Below are positions 1-6,222 of a DNA stretch of 10,441 bases, one piece after another. The notes beneath the pieces were generated by a model. It had not been told where the DNA came from. It ran no database searches and saw nothing but the letters and a program-made list of their open reading frames with translations. How positions within the stretch are numbered: position 1 is the stretch's first letter; each line of letters opens with the position of its first letter. This DNA is from Chloroflexota bacterium (lineage in GTDB: Bacteria > Chloroflexota > Anaerolineae > Promineifilales > Promineifilaceae). The translations under genes were made by a program, and so were the position numbers. The DNA is taken from positions 1 to 10,441 of the forward strand of contig QQUD01000042.1 in the NCBI GenBank assembly GCA_008501785.1, in the 5' to 3' direction.

Positions 1-1
1 A

Positions 2-1717
2 GCAGGCTCTTTGAGGTTGTGGAACTTGCTGCTCGCTATTTGCACAGCTGCGGCCATGATTCGTAAATGGGGTGACCAAAAAGAACTGATGCCATACGTA
101 CGCCTCGTTGCCAGTTTCTCCCAAATCTTCGTTTTAAGCCTGTCCGTTTTTGTCGAAAATCCATTTGCACTGAGCGAATTTATCCCCCCCGATGGCAATG
201 GCTTGAACCCTCTGCTGCGTCATCCTGGCATGATTATCCATCCGCCCGTGTTGTATTTGGGGTATGTTGGATTCTTGGTGCCTTATGCATTTGCGATGGC
301 GGCATTGATGTCTGGCAAGCTCGATGACATCTGGATTCGTACCACGCGCCGCTGGACCTTGATCGCATGGCTGTTCTTAAGCCTGGGTATGATCCTTGGT
401 GGACGTTGGGCGTATGACGTGTTAGGTTGGGGCGGTTACTGGGCTTGGGACCCGGTTGAAAATGCTTCCTTTATGCCCTGGTTAGCTGGAACCGCGTTCC
501 TGCATTCGGTCATGATTCAGGAAAAGCGAGATATGTTCAAAATGTGGAACATGGTCTTGATTGTACTGACTTATGTGCTGGTTATTTATGGCACTTTTAT
601 TGTGCGTAGTGGTGTTATCTCCTCTGTTCACTCCTTTGCACAATCTGCAATCGGCCCGCTCTTCTTCGGATTTTTGACCTTTATGATTATCTTTTCAGCG
701 TGGTGGTTGTTTGTACGTTGGGATGAACTGAAATCTAAAAATCGGCTCGATTCGTTTTTCTCCAGAGAAGCCGCATTTTTGTACAATAACTTCTTGTTTT
801 TGGCGATTTTAGCCATCGTGACGCTGTTCACCAATTACCCAATTTTGTCAGAATTGGTAACTGGTGAAAAAGGGTTTGTGGGACCGCCCGTTTATGAACA
901 AGCATTGTGGCCTTTGTTTGTGGCGCTGGTTTTGTTGATGGGCGTGGCTCCGCTAACCATGTGGTATCGCAGCAGTCCCAAACGGATTGGTATGTCGCTG
1001 CGTTGGCCTGCATTGGCCGCAACGATTGGGGTTGGGGCGTTGTTTGCTTTGGGTGTGCGGCAATGGTTGGGATTGCTCGGCTTTTGGGTTGTCATCTTTT
1101 CCTCGATTTTGACCATGTTGGAATTTTGGAAAGGTACACGTGCTCGGATGAAGAAAGGCGAACCAATTTGGACAGCTTTTGGCCGCTTGATGGGGCGTAA
1201 TCGTCGTCGATATGGTGGTTACTGGATTCATATTGGCGTATTGGTGATGGCTGTGGGCATCGTTGGTGTTGAAATTTATCAGGAAGAGACGCAGGTGCGC
1301 CTGGAAATTGGTGACAAGGTTCAATTGGCGCGTTATGAAATGCAGTTTGTGGGCATGGATCAATATCCAGGGCCAGATGATTTGATTATCACCGAAGCAA
1401 CGGTAGATGTGTATGACAACGGCAAATACGTAGGGCAATTGAATCCGCGTTCTGAGCTTTACACACGAACTGGTCAGCCAATGACCATTCCGGGATCGCG
1501 CTCTACGATTACCGAAGATTTTTATGTGATTACTGTCAACTGGGAAGAGATGAGTGCGCAAGCAGCCACTTTCCGCATCTTTTTCAATCCGATGATTAAC
1601 TGGGTGTGGGCTGGCGGCTTCATCTTTATTTTGGGAACCATGATTGCTGTTTGGCCGAGTCGTGTCTCACAGCGGACCACGGTTCGTAAACCGCGTGTGG
1701 CGGTGGCAACAGATTAG
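2..1717 (+). CDS. ccmF: Cytochrome c heme lyase subunit CcmF (5'-truncated by window edge)
   Basis: Integral membrane heme lyase of System I cytochrome c maturation; it takes heme from holo-CcmE and, with CcmH, attaches it to CxxCH apocytochromes on the outer face of the membrane. The open frame enters at base 2 as Ala-Gly-Ser before the TTG at 11, and 'GSLRLW' resembles the family's 'GSLLLW' segment, so the true start lies upstream; roughly 85-90 N-terminal residues are missing compared with the usual ~650. Counting from the TTG at 11, the WWD heme-handling motif is at residues 140-151 (WGGYWAWDPVEN). His77 (or His71) and His207 match the two outer histidines flanking WWD, and His165 and His407 match the membrane heme-b ligands of E. 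coli CcmF (alignment from memory). Many hydrophobic segments precede a soluble domain at about 421-525, followed by a last membrane helix at 528-548. The next gene starts 9 bases after the stop. Confidence 0.97.
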   Translation, partial: AGSLRLWNLLLAICTAAAMIRKWGDQKELMPYVRLVASFSQIFVLSLSVFVENPFALSEFIPPDGNGLNPLLRHPGMIIHPPVLYLGYVGFLVPYAFAMAALMSGKLDDIWIRTTRRWTLIAWLFLSLGMILGGRWAYDVLGWGGYWAWDPVENASFMPWLAGTAFLHSVMIQEKRDMFKMWNMVLIVLTYVLVIYGTFIVRSGVISSVHSFAQSAIGPLFFGFLTFMIIFSAWWLFVRWDELKSKNRLDSFFSREAAFLYNNFLFLAILAIVTLFTNYPILSELVTGEKGFVGPPVYEQALWPLFVALVLLMGVAPLTMWYRSSPKRIGMSLRWPALAATIGVGALFALGVRQWLGLLGFWVVIFSSILTMLEFWKGTRARMKKGEPIWTAFGRLMGRNRRRYGGYWIHIGVLVMAVGIVGVEIYQEETQVRLEIGDKVQLARYEMQFVGMDQYPGPDDLIITEATVDVYDNGKYVGQLNPRSELYTRTGQPMTIPGSRSTITEDFYVITVNWEEMSAQAATFRIFFNPMINWVWAGGFIFILGTMIAVWPSRVSQRTTVRKPRVAVATD

Positions 1718-1726
1718 GGGGCGGCT

Positions 1727-2296
1727 TTGAAATTTACGATTTACGATTATCAAATACCATTCGATTTACGATTATCGAAATACATTCGATTTACAGTTTT
1801 GATGCTATTCGCGGGGTTGCTGTTGGTGTCAATACCAGTTTATGCGCAGGAAGGTGGTGAAGAGCCGACTGTATCGGATGATGAAGTAAACGAAGTGGCA
1901 AAAGACTTGTTTTGCCCGGTATGTGAAAATACACCGTTGGATGTGTGTGCGACGCAGGCTTGTGCGGATTGGCGGGAGCTGATTCGTGAAAAACTGGGTG
2001 AAGGCCAAACACAAGATGAGATTTTTGACTATTTTGCACGGCAGTATGGAGATGGCGTTTTAGCCGATCCCCCGCGTCGTGGATTTAACCTGATTTTATG
2101 GATGTTTCCCATTGTGGCAGTGTTGATTGGGGGCTTTTTGTTTGTACGCTTTATGCAAAATCTGCGTCGTGAATCTGATGATGCAGAAATGGCTTTGGCA
2201 ACTCCAGATGGCTCTGCCACTGTACAGCAAAAACAACCCAAGACATCGATTGATGATTACATCAATCAGGTTGAAGCGGAGCTAGATGAATCATGA
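1727..2296 (+). CDS. ccmH: Cytochrome c maturation protein CcmH (CcmL/NrfF-type thiol protein)
   Basis: Membrane-anchored thiol protein that keeps the apocytochrome CxxCH cysteines reduced for CcmF. The family motif appears as LFCPVC (Cys63, Cys66), followed by the conserved amphipathic helix (WRELIREKLGEG), YGDGVL at 107-112 and a membrane helix at about 121-141. The segment at about 18-40 with Lys18 and Arg21 is a likely signal peptide or anchor ending 'VYAQ'. Cys74 and Cys79 form a second CX4C pair absent from the E. coli protein; I recall it from Chloroflexota homologues. The TTG start at 1727 is chosen because AGGGGG (1716-1721) lies 5 bases upstream and because the start at ATG 1802 would remove the basic residues of the signal peptide. 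However, residues 3-23 are encoded by a DNA tandem repeat, so the N-terminus is uncertain. The stop overlaps the ATG of the next gene by 4 bases (ATGA). Confidence 0.93.
   Translation: MKFTIYDYQIPFDLRLSKYIRFTVLMLFAGLLLVSIPVYAQEGGEEPTVSDDEVNEVAKDLFCPVCENTPLDVCATQACADWRELIREKLGEGQTQDEIFDYFARQYGDGVLADPPRRGFNLILWMFPIVAVLIGGFLFVRFMQNLRRESDDAEMALATPDGSATVQQKQPKTSIDDYINQVEAELDES
1737..1794 (+). repeat. 25-bp tandem repeat (about 2.3 copies) with inner 7-base units
   Basis: The 14-mer CGATTTACGATTAT occurs at 1737-1750 and again at 1762-1775, and ATTCGATTTAC occurs at 1759-1769 and 1784-1794, giving a 25-base period. Inside the unit TTACGAT is itself repeated at 1734-1747. Because 25 is not a multiple of 3, successive copies are read in different frames by the overlapping ccmH reading frame, so this is a DNA repeat and not a protein repeat. 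It lies between the ccmF stop and the hydrophobic signal segment of CcmH. Confidence 0.85.
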
Positions 2297-2877
2297 GTAC
2301 ACTTCAAGTCGATAAACAGGATCAGCCGGAAGCTGGAAAATCAACTGCCAGCCCAATGAAGATTATGATTTGGGTGGCGATTTTGGCGTTTGTAGCGCTG
2401 ATGGGATGGGGGCTGATTAACAGCAGCGCTACCCGTCCTGAAGCGGGTCAAACAGCCCCAGCTTTTACGATGGAATATTTTAACGGCTATGAATGGGAAA
2501 CCCGCACCGTTGCTGATTTGGATGAGATGCAGGGCAAGGTGGTTGTGGTGAATTTCTGGGCATCTTGGTGTGTGGAATGTCGGGTAGAAGCGCATGAGTT
2601 TGAACAGGCATGGCAAAAGTACAAAGATCAAGATGTTGTTTTTGTAGGGATTGCTTATGCAGATGTTGAGCCAAATTCGATTGCATACATGAAGGAATTT
2701 GGCCTTACGTATCCACATGCACCTGATTTGGGGACAGCTATTTCGGCTGATTATGAGATCACTGGTGTTCCTGAAACGTTTATTATTGGTAAAGATGGCG
2801 TGATTGCAGATGTTGTGATTGGCCCGGTGCGACCGGGGTATCTGGATCGTGTTATTAATCCACTGCTGACGGATTAA
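2293..2877 (+). CDS. ccmG: Membrane-anchored thioredoxin-like thiol:disulfide oxidoreductase (CcmG/DsbE/ResA family)
   Basis: Reductant for apocytochrome c or CcmH disulfides on the outer side of the membrane. A single N-terminal membrane helix (about 22-42) is followed by an AhpC/TSA-type thioredoxin fold: 'GQTAPAF' at 52-58, 'GKVVVVNFWASWC' leading to active-site Cys93-Val-Glu-Cys96, and the cis-proline loop 'GVPETF' with Pro160. Length (194 residues) is usual for the family. The Glu-rich stretch after the active site and the insertion between strand and helix fit CcmG/ResA and not a cytoplasmic thioredoxin. The ATG overlaps the ccmH stop by 4 bases, so the two genes are translationally coupled. 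CcmG and ResA cannot be separated by sequence alone; the ccm neighbours favour CcmG. The active dipeptide Val-Glu differs from the common Pro-Thr or Glu-Pro, which may shift the redox potential (inference). Confidence 0.93.
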   Translation: MSTLQVDKQDQPEAGKSTASPMKIMIWVAILAFVALMGWGLINSSATRPEAGQTAPAFTMEYFNGYEWETRTVADLDEMQGKVVVVNFWASWCVECRVEAHEFEQAWQKYKDQDVVFVGIAYADVEPNSIAYMKEFGLTYPHAPDLGTAISADYEITGVPETFIIGKDGVIADVVIGPVRPGYLDRVINPLLTD

Positions 2878-2879
2878 AA

Positions 2880-2942
2880 GGGGCAAGGTGCAGGGGGCAA
2901 GGGGGCAAGGTTTTACTTGCAACTTGCAACTTACAGCTTGCA
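2880..2942 (+). repeat. Heptanucleotide tandem repeats, G-rich block then CTTGCAA block
   Basis: The gap between the thioredoxin gene and the zinc-ribbon gene is almost entirely 7-base units. GGGGCAA (2880-2886), GGTGCAG (2887-2893), GGGGCAA (2894-2900) and an 8-base GGGGGCAA (2901-2908) are followed by GGTTTT and then ACTTGCA (2915), ACTTGCA (2922), ACTTACA (2929) and GCTTGCA (2936-2942). GCAAG of the first block can pair with CTTGC of the second, giving weak alternative hairpins. No Shine-Dalgarno sequence precedes the following ATG; there is only an A-rich run. Confidence 0.85.
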
Positions 2943-2951
2943 AAAAAAATT

Positions 2952-3431
2952 ATGTCTATTGGATCGATTTTATTTGGTTTTTCGTTGTTGATTTTGGTGG
3001 GACTGTATTTGAGTCGCCCGTTTATGGTGGCACCTGAGCGTAAAAGGCGGCGGCGAAAGGGTCGTCATGCGCTGCTGTTGGAGAAGAATGCATTGTTGGA
3101 GCAGATTCGCTCGCTTGATTTTGAGCATGAGACGGGTAAGCTGCCGTTGGAGATTTATGAATCTCAGCGGGAAGTGTTGGTGCAGGAAACGGCCGTTCTC
3201 CTACAAAAACTCGATGCCGCACCAGTTAGCAATGGCAATGCTGCCAATATAGATTCAAAAATTGAAGCTGCTGTTGCCCAAATTCGTGGTCAGCAGCCTG
3301 TTGCTGTAGCTGCTACGGCTCCAGCTCGAAAAGTCGTTAAGCCCGGCTCTGCTGGTTTTTGTCCACAATGTGGCAATCCAGCCGATACAGATGATAAGTT
3401 TTGCTCAACTTGTGGGCACAAACTGGTATAA
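2952..3431 (+). CDS. CcmI-like small membrane protein with C-terminal zinc ribbon
   Basis: Probable accessory protein of cytochrome c maturation. One N-terminal membrane helix (residues 4-21) is followed by a very basic stretch (KRKRRRRKGRH region, 30-39), which would place the rest in the cytoplasm by the positive-inside rule. Residues 48-76 form a helical hairpin of the CcmI N-terminal style (I..LD..ETGKL...Y...RE). A low-complexity Ala/Val linker leads to a four-cysteine zinc ribbon: Cys137-x2-Cys140 and Cys151-x2-Cys154. The CcmI TPR domain is absent. It sits directly behind ccmG, in the position where ccmI-like genes often occur. The start at 2952 is the only one that keeps the whole membrane helix. 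The exact function is not known; the CcmI relation is by motif and context. Confidence 0.8.
   Translation: MSIGSILFGFSLLILVGLYLSRPFMVAPERKRRRRKGRHALLLEKNALLEQIRSLDFEHETGKLPLEIYESQREVLVQETAVLLQKLDAAPVSNGNAANIDSKIEAAVAQIRGQQPVAVAATAPARKVVKPGSAGFCPQCGNPADTDDKFCSTCGHKLV
3188..3197. repeat. Iterated palindrome AACGGCCGTT, copy 1
   Basis: Exact copy inside the CcmI-like gene, read there as Thr-Ala-Val. It is the leftmost copy in the window; none occurs in the first 3187 bases. Confidence 0.85.
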
Positions 3432-3448
3432 TCGGCGGCGAAAAATTG

Positions 3449-3540
3449 TTATTGGTTAATGGTTGATTGTTAATGGTTATGACAATCAAGTGACGACTTA
3501 TCATTAACCATCAACAATTAACCATTAATAATTAATAATT
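3449..3540. repeat. Facing heptad repeats forming an imperfect inverted repeat
   Basis: The left arm is built of 7-base units: TTATTGG (3449), TTAATGG (3456), TTGATTG (3463), TTAATGG (3470-3476). After a spacer (about 3484-3500) the right arm carries complementary-type heptads: CATTAAC (3502), CATCAAC (3509), AATTAAC (3516), CATTAAT (3523), AATTAAT (3530-3536). The arms pair imperfectly into a long AT-rich hairpin followed by a run of six T. It fills the gap between the zinc-ribbon gene and the cytochrome gene. It could slow or stop transcription, but the stem is too AT-rich for a standard intrinsic terminator. Confidence 0.8.
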
Positions 3541-3557
3541 TTTTCCACGAGAGTTTT

Positions 3558-5321
3558 ATGCATAATCGACACCTCATCACCGGTGGCCGTCTAGCTGCCG
3601 GTTTTCTTTTAATTGCCCTGTTTGCTGTTTATTTTTATTCATCAACCCCAACAGTTGCGCAAGAAGTTGTGATTCCTGAAGAAGTCGCTGACGCGGAGCG
3701 TGGCCTGCTGCTGTTTGAGACGCGGTGTGCTGCTTGTCATGGCGCAACGGGTGGTGGTGATGGCGAAATGGCCCCTGATTCGATTCAGCCGCCAACGGTG
3801 TTTGCGGACCCGGCGTTTCGGTTAACGGCCGTTCCCGCTGACATGTTTGATACGATTGTAAACGGCCGTATTGAACGCGGTATGCCTCCATATGGCTCTG
3901 TTACTAATTCCAACCCGCTTTCCGACCAGGATGTATGGGATTTAATTGCGGCGATTTACAGCTTTAGCACCCCTGGCGCATCTGTCCAGCAAGGTCGTGA
4001 ATTGTTTGCTACTGAAATCGACATGGAAGGTGATTTTGAATTAACCAACCTGGCATTGTGGGCCACCCAAAGCAACGAAACAATTGTTGAACAGTTCCGC
4101 AGTGAAGGTGTGTTGGTGAATCCTGAGCTGGCTGAAGATGAGGTATTGGCGATTGTTGATTTTGCGCGGGGGATGATGAGCTACACGTATGCTGAACCGG
4201 GTGGTTCGGAAGAGCCGATTGAAACGGCCGTTATTAATGGTGAAGTCACGAACGGCACTACTGGCGGCGTGGCTGGTGGGTTTGAAGCGAGTGTGCGTGC
4301 ATTTACGCAAGATTTGCAGGAAGTTTATACGGAATCGGTGATGGTGGGGGAAGACGGCCGTTTTTCTTTCACCCTCGAAAATATTCCCCCTGACTGGATA
4401 TTCCTTGTGTCTACAAATTACGAGGGATTTCAGTTTAGCAGCGCTCCGGCAAGATTAGATCGAGAAACGCCGGAAGTGGAAATGTTGGTGAAGGTTTATG
4501 ACACGACCAACAGCGCGGACATGATCAATATCGAACAAGTTCACTCGATTTTTAACTTTGCCGGTGATGTGCTTCAAGTGACGCAGTTTTATCGATACAA
4601 TAATGTCGGGAATACGTTGTTTGTTGGCACTGCTGGGGAAGCTGAAAGTGGGACTGTGGAAATTATGCTGCCGACTGGTGCGCAAGCTGTTACTTTTGAA
4701 CGCGGCTTTGGCAGCATGGATTCTTTTATTCCGGCAACTGAAATCATTGAAACTGAGGCAGGCTGGGCAGATACGTTGCCATTACGACCTGGTGCAGGTG
4801 TGATGGATTTGCTGATTAATTACAATTTACCTTTTGAAGATGGGATGTTATTTACGCATCCATTACCTTACCCGGTGGCCCGGGGTACGTTGATTTTCCC
4901 CGATGTTGGTGTTGCACTGGAAGCCGAAGGTTGGCAGCTGCAAGGCCAGGATGAGATGGGCGGCACCAGTTTTTTGAGCTATACCAACAATGATTTAGCC
5001 GCATCAGATTCCTTCACTATGATTTTAAATGGTGAGCCTGAAGTGGTAATGGATACACAAGGCAATGTGCTGCAGCCGCGCAATGAAAATAATGAATTGA
5101 TTATTGGTGGGGCTAGTTTGTTGATAGTGGTTGGTGCGGCCGTTTACTTGTTCCAAACATGGCGCAATCCGTCAGCAGCAATTGGTGATGATCCCGAAGA
5201 ATTGCTGGAAATGATTGTTGAGCTAGATGAAGCATTTGAAAATGGCGAAATTGATCGCAGTGAGTATGAAGCGGAACGGGCTGAACTAAAAGAAGCGTTG
5301 TTAGATGTTTGGGTAGAGTAA
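3558..5321 (+). CDS. Membrane-anchored monoheme cytochrome c protein with degenerate second cytochrome domain
   Basis: Likely outer-face electron-transfer or sensor protein and a client of the preceding Ccm genes. Residues 8-35 are a signal anchor ('PTVAQ' end). A cytochrome c domain spans about 45-136 with heme site Cys57-Ala-Ala-Cys60-His61 and probable axial Met109 in 'GMPPYG'. Residues 144-208 resemble a second cytochrome c domain (GRELF start, 'LAEDEVLAIVDFARGMM' end helix) but lack CxxCH. Residues about 222-310 look like a carboxypeptidase-regulatory/Ig-type beta domain ('VINGEVTNGT', 'DGRFSFTLENIP'). A further beta-rich region of unknown family (325-495) follows. A membrane helix at 514-533 precedes a cytoplasmic acidic helical hairpin (549-580). 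The function of the full architecture is unknown to me. The ATG follows a weak purine-rich stretch (GAGAG). The EthD-like gene begins 1 base after the stop. Confidence 0.85.
   Translation: MHNRHLITGGRLAAGFLLIALFAVYFYSSTPTVAQEVVIPEEVADAERGLLLFETRCAACHGATGGGDGEMAPDSIQPPTVFADPAFRLTAVPADMFDTIVNGRIERGMPPYGSVTNSNPLSDQDVWDLIAAIYSFSTPGASVQQGRELFATEIDMEGDFELTNLALWATQSNETIVEQFRSEGVLVNPELAEDEVLAIVDFARGMMSYTYAEPGGSEEPIETAVINGEVTNGTTGGVAGGFEASVRAFTQDLQEVYTESVMVGEDGRFSFTLENIPPDWIFLVSTNYEGFQFSSAPARLDRETPEVEMLVKVYDTTNSADMINIEQVHSIFNFAGDVLQVTQFYRYNNVGNTLFVGTAGEAESGTVEIMLPTGAQAVTFERGFGSMDSFIPATEIIETEAGWADTLPLRPGAGVMDLLINYNLPFEDGMLFTHPLPYPVARGTLIFPDVGVALEAEGWQLQGQDEMGGTSFLSYTNNDLAASDSFTMILNGEPEVVMDTQGNVLQPRNENNELIIGGASLLIVVGAAVYLFQTWRNPSAAIGDDPEELLEMIVELDEAFENGEIDRSEYEAERAELKEALLDVWVE
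3824..3833. repeat. Iterated palindrome AACGGCCGTT, copy 2
   Basis: Exact copy in the heme domain of the cytochrome gene, read as Thr-Ala-Val. A one-mismatch copy (AACGGCCGTA) follows at 3861-3870 in another phase (Asn-Gly-Arg). Confidence 0.85.
4223..4232. repeat. Iterated palindrome AACGGCCGTT, copy 3
   Basis: Exact copy at the junction before the Ig-type domain of the cytochrome gene, read as Thr-Ala-Val. Near copies are at 4353-4362 (GACGGCCGTT) and around 5136-5144 (core CGGCCG at 5137-5142). Confidence 0.85.
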
Positions 5322-5322
5322 G

Positions 5323-5637
5323 ATGTTTAAATTTGTGACAATGTACCGGCGTGTAGATGATGAAGATGCGCTGGAAGATTTTTTTTCAAACACCCATTTG
5401 CAATTGGCAGAGCGGCTACCTCATTTAGTAAAACGAGAACTGTCGCGAGTGAATGGCAAGCCGGGGGGTGGGTCCCGCTTCCATTTGATGTTTGAGCTAT
5501 ATTTTGAAAATGAAACGTTGTTTCAGATGGCAATGACATCATTGCCTGGGTTAGAATTGATGAACGCGTTGAAGCCCTGGGAAGAGGCGAAGCTGATTAC
5601 CTGGTTCTATTCAGAATCATTTGAAGAAGAAATGTAA
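5323..5637 (+). CDS. EthD-family ferredoxin-fold protein
   Basis: Small soluble protein of 104 residues with the EthD dimeric alpha/beta-barrel pattern: an initial strand 'FKFVTMYRR', a helix containing 'F..THLQLAERLP' (His25), a strand 'KRELSRVNG' with the 'GKPGGG' turn, then 'FHLMFELYFEN' and a final helix. EthD proteins take part in degradation of ethers or polyketide-like compounds, but most small members such as this have no proven reaction. The ATG is 1 base after the cytochrome stop codon, so it should be co-translated with it. A functional link to the cytochrome is not evident from sequence. Confidence 0.75.
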   Translation: MFKFVTMYRRVDDEDALEDFFSNTHLQLAERLPHLVKRELSRVNGKPGGGSRFHLMFELYFENETLFQMAMTSLPGLELMNALKPWEEAKLITWFYSESFEEEM

Positions 5638-5644
5638 GAGGGGG

Positions 5645-6199
5645 ATGAAACCTACAATTATTGCAGTCACAGGCCATCCTGCAACTGGCAAAACCACTTT
5701 CGCACACTATTTAGCTGAGGAAATGGGTTTACCTTTGATTTGGAAAGATCAAATCAAGGAATCCCTTCTTGAAACGTTGGGCGTATTTGATACGAAATGG
5801 TCTCGGAAACTAAGTGTCGCCACCTGGGCGCTGCTTTACCAACAAATTGAAAACCTGTTAAAGGCTAACATTTCTCATATTGTCGAAAGCAATTTTGATC
5901 CGGCGTATGCAAATTCTCATTGGTCAAGGTTATTTCAGAAATACGAATTTCGATTGATTCAAATACGCTGCGAAACTGAACCAGAAGCTTTGTTGAAAAG
6001 ATACCGGCAGCGAATTTCAGATGGTTCTCGCCTTATTGGTCACGTTGATGTTAGTGAGGACTTGGAATTTCTAGAATCGATTAAGCATCATATGGGGTGG
6101 ATTGATGGAGAAAGCATCCAGTTGTCGTTGAATACTACAGATATTGAGCAGCTTGATTATTCAAAGATTGCCCGTAAAATAAAAATGCTGATAAATTGA
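5645..6199 (+). CDS. P-loop kinase of the AAA_33 / small-molecule phosphotransferase type
   Basis: Probable ATP-dependent kinase of 184 residues. The Walker A motif is GHPATGKT (residues 10-17) right after the first strand 'IIAVTG'. 'HIVESNF' (78-84) fits the second core strand that holds the acidic residue in nucleoside or antibiotic-type kinases, and the Arg-rich 'RYRQRISDGSR' (119-129) fits the lid. The substrate cannot be told. ATG 5645 is preferred to the upstream in-frame TTG 5621, because GAGGGGG lies directly before it, the Walker A strand starts properly, and the earlier start would overlap the EthD gene. The gene follows the EthD stop by 7 bases and ends 23 bases from the converging minus-strand gene, with no clear terminator hairpin between. 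It carries no copy of the iterated palindrome and looks somewhat AT-richer than its neighbours. Confidence 0.8.
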   Translation: MKPTIIAVTGHPATGKTTFAHYLAEEMGLPLIWKDQIKESLLETLGVFDTKWSRKLSVATWALLYQQIENLLKANISHIVESNFDPAYANSHWSRLFQKYEFRLIQIRCETEPEALLKRYRQRISDGSRLIGHVDVSEDLEFLESIKHHMGWIDGESIQLSLNTTDIEQLDYSKIARKIKMLIN

Positions 6200-6222
6200 A
6201 ACTGTTGTGGGGGTTTTAGGTT

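Noticed and set aside
184..190. C7 run in ccmF as a slippage site
   Set aside because: A single short run coding for the conserved Pro-Pro before 'DGNGLNP'; nothing else supports phase variation there.
953..1561. Long minus-strand open frame (202 codons)
   Set aside because: It lies fully inside ccmF, whose plus-strand product shows all family motifs; the minus product has no recognisable domain and an unnatural composition.
2341..2943. Minus-strand open frame (200 codons)
   Set aside because: It runs antisense to the thioredoxin gene and into the heptad repeats, and its product shows no known motif.
2880..3540. Repeats as a CRISPR array
   Set aside because: The units are 7 bases, directly adjacent and without unique spacers; no cas genes are nearby.
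3449..3548. Intrinsic terminator after the zinc-ribbon gene
   Set aside because: There is an inverted repeat followed by T residues, but the stem is imperfect and almost all A-T, so I kept it as a repeat and not a terminator.
5621..5644. TTG 5621 as the start of the kinase
   Set aside because: ATG 5645 has a purine-rich ribosome site directly upstream and starts at the first core strand; the TTG start would add a Lys-rich tail made from the end of the EthD gene.
6200..6222. Bidirectional terminator between the converging genes
   Set aside because: The 23 bases contain G and T runs but no inverted repeat able to form a stem.
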